From positions 806,001-870,000 of the forward strand of contig NZ_CP007440.1 of the NCBI RefSeq assembly GCF_001579845.1: 64,000 nt of DNA, written 5' to 3'. Positions 61,778-64,000 of the stretch are shown here, piece by piece. The notes beneath the pieces are model-generated. The model had not been told where the DNA came from, did no database searches, and saw nothing but the letters and a program-made list of their open reading frames with translations. The translations under genes and the position numbers were made by a program. Origin of the DNA: Rhodoplanes sp. Z2-YC6860 (GTDB taxonomy: Bacteria > Pseudomonadota > Alphaproteobacteria > Rhizobiales > Xanthobacteraceae). Position 1 is the stretch's first letter. Every line of letters begins with the position of its first letter.

Positions 61778-62113
61778 GGACGTCTCCCTATGGATGCCGG
61801 CCGGTTGCGCTTCCCTGCGGCCAGGGCGGCGCCTATATCCGGTCTGTTGACGGGCGAGGCCCCCGCAGGCCTCACCCCGCCAATATGGTGTCCGGCAAGC
61901 CTACGCCATTGCGCGGGACAAGGGCATGCAATCGGCCCCCATCTCGGCGTAAAAATGACGCCCCGATTCGCTAGGTGCTTGTAATTCCAGCATTTTAGCT
62001 ATGCAGCGGGCCGCTTTCACGCTGCACGGCTTGTCTGCTAAGTTGACCGTTATTCCAGAACGAATCCCGGCAAAAATCGCGGCCCCGCGCCGTTCCGGGG
62101 CCACGGAGTACCT
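61778..62113. other. Intergenic region between the accessory island and cobS
   Basis: No gene seen in these 336 bases. They should contain the divergent promoters of the VOC-hydroxylase operon and of cobS. I looked for a cobalamin riboswitch before cobS and did not recognise the conserved B12-box or helices. The short dyad GGCCCC / GGGGCC near 62080-62102 is close to the cobS start. Confidence 0.5.
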
Positions 62114-63100
62114 ATGGCAACCGCACAACAAAACACACCCGGCACACCCGACATGAAGGTGTCAGTCCGGCAGCTTTTCAGCATCGACAGCGACATGGAG
62201 GTCCCGGCCTATTCCAAGGGCGACGACCACGTGCCGGACGTCGATCCGGACTACCGTTTCGACCGCACCACGACGCTCGCGATCCTGGCCGGTTTCGCGC
62301 ACAACCGTCGCGTCATCGTCTCGGGCTATCACGGCACCGGCAAGTCGACCCACATCGAGCAGGTCGCCGCGCGGCTCAACTGGCCCTGCGTGCGCGTCAA
62401 CCTCGACAGCCACATCAGCCGTATCGATCTGATCGGCAAGGACGCCATCGTCATCAAAGAGGGCAAGCAGGTCACCGAATTCCGTGACGGCATCCTGCCC
62501 TGGGCCTACGCCAACAACATCGCGCTCTGCTTCGACGAGTATGACGCCGGCCGCCCGGACGTGATGTTCGTCATCCAGCGCGTGCTGGAATCATCGGGCC
62601 GTCTGACGCTGCTCGACCAGAGCCGCGTGATCAAGCCGCATCCGGCGTTCCGGCTGTTCGCCACTGCGAACACCATCGGCCTCGGCGACACCTCGGGCCT
62701 CTATCACGGCACGCAGCAGATCAACCAGGCGCAGATGGACCGCTGGTCGATCGTGACCACGCTGAACTATCTGCCGCATGACAACGAGGTCGAGATCGTG
62801 CTGGCGAAGGCCAAGCACTACCAGACCCAGGAAGGCCGCGACATCGTCAACAAGATGGTCCGCGTCGCCGACCTGACGCGCAACGCCTTCATCAACGGCG
62901 ACCTGTCGACCGTGATGAGCCCGCGCACGGTGATCACCTGGGCCGAGAACGCCGACATCTTCAAGGATGTCGGCTTCGCGTTCCGGCTGACCTTCGTCAA
63001 CAAGTGCGATGAGCTCGAGCGGCCGATCGTCGCCGAGTTCTATCAGCGCTGCTTCGGCCAGGAGCTCCCGGAGAGCTCGGTCAACGTGGCGCTGAGCTGA
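62114..63100 (+). CDS. cobS: Cobaltochelatase subunit CobS
   Basis: A 328-residue AAA+ ATPase subunit of the aerobic cobaltochelatase that, with CobN and CobT, inserts cobalt into hydrogenobyrinic acid a,c-diamide. The P-loop is [14 protein letters not shown] at about residues 69-82, Walker B is in [17 protein letters not shown] near 138, and sensor residues lie in [14 protein letters not shown] near 182. The N-terminal [22 protein letters not shown] is typical. In related genomes it adjoins the J-domain gene; here it follows an inserted island. It is followed by a large palindrome and then cobT. Confidence 0.95.
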   Translation: MATAQQNTPGTPDMKVSVRQLFSIDSDMEVPAYSKGDDHVPDVDPDYRFDRTTTLAILAGFAHNRRVIVSGYHGTGKSTHIEQVAARLNWPCVRVNLDSHISRIDLIGKDAIVIKEGKQVTEFRDGILPWAYANNIALCFDEYDAGRPDVMFVIQRVLESSGRLTLLDQSRVIKPHPAFRLFATANTIGLGDTSGLYHGTQQINQAQMDRWSIVTTLNYLPHDNEVEIVLAKAKHYQTQEGRDIVNKMVRVADLTRNAFINGDLSTVMSPRTVITWAENADIFKDVGFAFRLTFVNKCDELERPIVAEFYQRCFGQELPESSVNVALS

Positions 63101-63108
63101 GCGTAGAC

Positions 63109-63245
63109 GTCATTCCGGGGCGCGGGCGCAGCCCGCGAACCCGGAATCCAGTTCCGGACGCGAAGTGCGCGTCTGGATTCCGGGTTAGGCCATAGTGCGT
63201 GGAAGACGCGCGTAAACGCACTGGGGCGCGCCGCCCCGGAATGAC
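63109..63245. repeat. 137-nt compound palindrome between cobS and cobT
   Basis: GTCATTCCGGGGCG (63109-63122) pairs perfectly with CGCCCCGGAATGAC (63232-63245). Inside are GCGGGC / GCCCGC around GCA, a perfect 14-bp stem AACCCGGAATCCAG with CTGGATTCCGGGTT, and ACGCG / CGCGT within that. It begins nine bases after the cobS stop and fills most of the 174 bases to cobT. It may limit or process the cobS-cobT transcript. Confidence 0.85.
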
Positions 63246-63274
63246 ATCCGAGAGATCGCGGTAGAACATAACCG

Positions 63275-64000
63275 ATGTCCTCCAATCAGAAGCCCAAGAC
63301 GCAGCAGAAGGAATCGCCGGCCGAGCCGTTCAAGCGGGCGGTCACCGGATGCCTGCGCGCGATCGCCAAAAAGTCCGATCTCGAAGTGTCGTTCGCGGCC
63401 GAGCGGCCCGGGCTCGTGGGCGGCAAGGTCCGCCTGCCTGAGCCCGCTCGCAAGCTCACCCGCGAGGAGGCCGCGATCGTGCGCGGCAACGCCGACGCGA
63501 TTGCGCTGAAGCTCGCCTGCCACGATCCGGCGGTGCATCGCAGGCTTCTGCCCGGCGGCCAGCAGGCCCGCGCGGTGTTCGATGCCGTCGAGCAGGCCCG
63601 TGTCGAAGCGATCGGGGCGCGCCGGATGCTGGGAGTGAAGAACAATCTCGCAGCGATGATCGACGACCGCTTCCATCGCGGCAAGTTCGACGAGATCACC
63701 GACCGCGCCGACGCGCCGATCGAGGAAGCGCTGTCGATGATCGTGCGCGAGCGGCTGACCGGCCAGGCGCCGCCGCCGGCCGCGAAAAAGATCGTCGAGT
63801 TGTGGCGGCCGTTCATCGAGGAGCGCATCGGCAAGGGGCTCGATAAGCTCGAGAAGGTGGTCGAGAACCAGCGCCGCTTCGGCGACGCGGTGCACGATCT
63901 CCTCGATCAACTCGACATGGGCGAGGATCGCTCGACCTCCGACGAGGAGGAAGAGGGCGAGGAGGGCGAGCAGGAGCGCCGCAAGGACGAGACCGGCGAG
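63275..64000 (+). CDS. cobT: Cobaltochelatase subunit CobT (N-terminal part, runs off the window)
   Basis: An open frame of 242 codons from ATG 63275 to the right edge, without a stop. It begins MSSNQKPKTQQKESPAEPFK and has RAVTGCLRAIAKKSDLEVSFA, DAVEQARVEAIGARRMLGVKNNL and the RFGDAVHDLLDQLDMGED segment of CobT. The last visible residues form an acidic Glu/Asp run, as in the CobT linker before the C-terminal von Willebrand A-type metal-binding domain, which lies outside the window. CobT forms the chelatase complex with CobS and CobN. Confidence 0.93.
   Translation, partial: MSSNQKPKTQQKESPAEPFKRAVTGCLRAIAKKSDLEVSFAAERPGLVGGKVRLPEPARKLTREEAAIVRGNADAIALKLACHDPAVHRRLLPGGQQARAVFDAVEQARVEAIGARRMLGVKNNLAAMIDDRFHRGKFDEITDRADAPIEEALSMIVRERLTGQAPPPAAKKIVELWRPFIEERIGKGLDKLEKVVENQRRFGDAVHDLLDQLDMGEDRSTSDEEEEGEEGEQERRKDETGE

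Noticed and set aside
61778-62113. Cobalamin riboswitch upstream of cobS
   Set aside because: I did not find the conserved B12-box or the expected helices; only a short GC dyad is visible.

Overview
The window is high-GC (roughly two thirds G+C by eye) and reads as a chromosomal segment of an alphaproteobacterium of the order Hyphomicrobiales, most like the Bradyrhizobium / Rhodopseudomonas / Pseudolabrys side of that order. The main grounds are the housekeeping neighbourhoods (prmC-prfA-ptsP with lysC; ppiC-type isomerase divergent from secA; xerD, a tiny membrane protein, aroK-aroB-CorC; bolA, a J-domain gene, cobS-cobT; DUF1178-nitrilase-grxC-comF), DUF4167 and DUF1178 proteins, and the families of intergenic palindromic repeats. 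This placement is inference from gene content and not a database match.

Region 1-9640 is an accessory catabolic region: an FAD monooxygenase with an NMT1/SsuA-type ABC transporter (74-3898), a creatininase-family hydrolase, a RidA protein, a two-subunit thiamine-diphosphate decarboxylase-like enzyme (5283-6397), a flavin-reductase-like protein, a Bug-type binding protein whose signal peptide carries a 12-bp tandem repeat, and an MmgE/PrpD-family protein. The substrate is unknown. Region 9778-13253 is a periplasmic redox cluster: a SoxC-like molybdopterin sulfite/sulfane dehydrogenase, a monohaem cytochrome c, a [2Fe-2S] protein without its usual large subunit, a dihaem cytochrome c and an exported DsrE-family protein, the last with lower GC. 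A pair of overlapping hairpins (11634-11687) sits directly before the [2Fe-2S] gene. Region 13254-14170 has no convincing gene but many hairpins. Region 14171-16786 is a second NMT1-type ABC transporter, followed by an SDR oxidoreductase and two MFS exporters.

Region 20345-24390 holds a lipoate-ligase-like protein, ferredoxin-NADP reductase, a HupE/UreJ permease, glyoxalase II and a methyltransferase. It ends in palindromic repeats abutting a complete IS630-family element (24488-25538) whose transposase is split across an A8 run. From 25619 to 49922 the window is mostly core genome: DUF4167, translation termination (prmC, prfA), nitrogen phosphotransferase (ptsP), lysC, a DNA-repair pair (UdgX and a radical SAM protein ending in a beta-clamp-binding motif), ubiG, an EamA transporter, DUF1178, nitrilase, grxC, comF, a methyltransferase carrying an in-frame palindromic insertion, an orphan Flp pilin, mutT, argJ, a parvulin-type isomerase, secA, a lipoprotein L,D-transpeptidase and accA.

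Region 50052-50829 is a VbhA/Fic toxin-antitoxin pair in which the Fic toxin is broken by an apparent one-base deletion just before its catalytic motif. Region 50833-56249 returns to core genes (xerD, a 49-residue membrane protein, aroK, aroB, a CNNM/CorC protein, bolA, a J-domain protein). A second catabolic island (56288-61777: amidase, MFS transporter, ArsR-type regulator, FAD aromatic hydroxylase, VOC protein) lies between the J-domain gene and cobS, genes I expect to be neighbours in related genomes. The window ends inside cobT, with a 137-nt compound palindrome between cobS and cobT. Notable repeats include two 87-nt palindromes, inverted relative to each other and about 39 kb apart, that differ only in their central loop.
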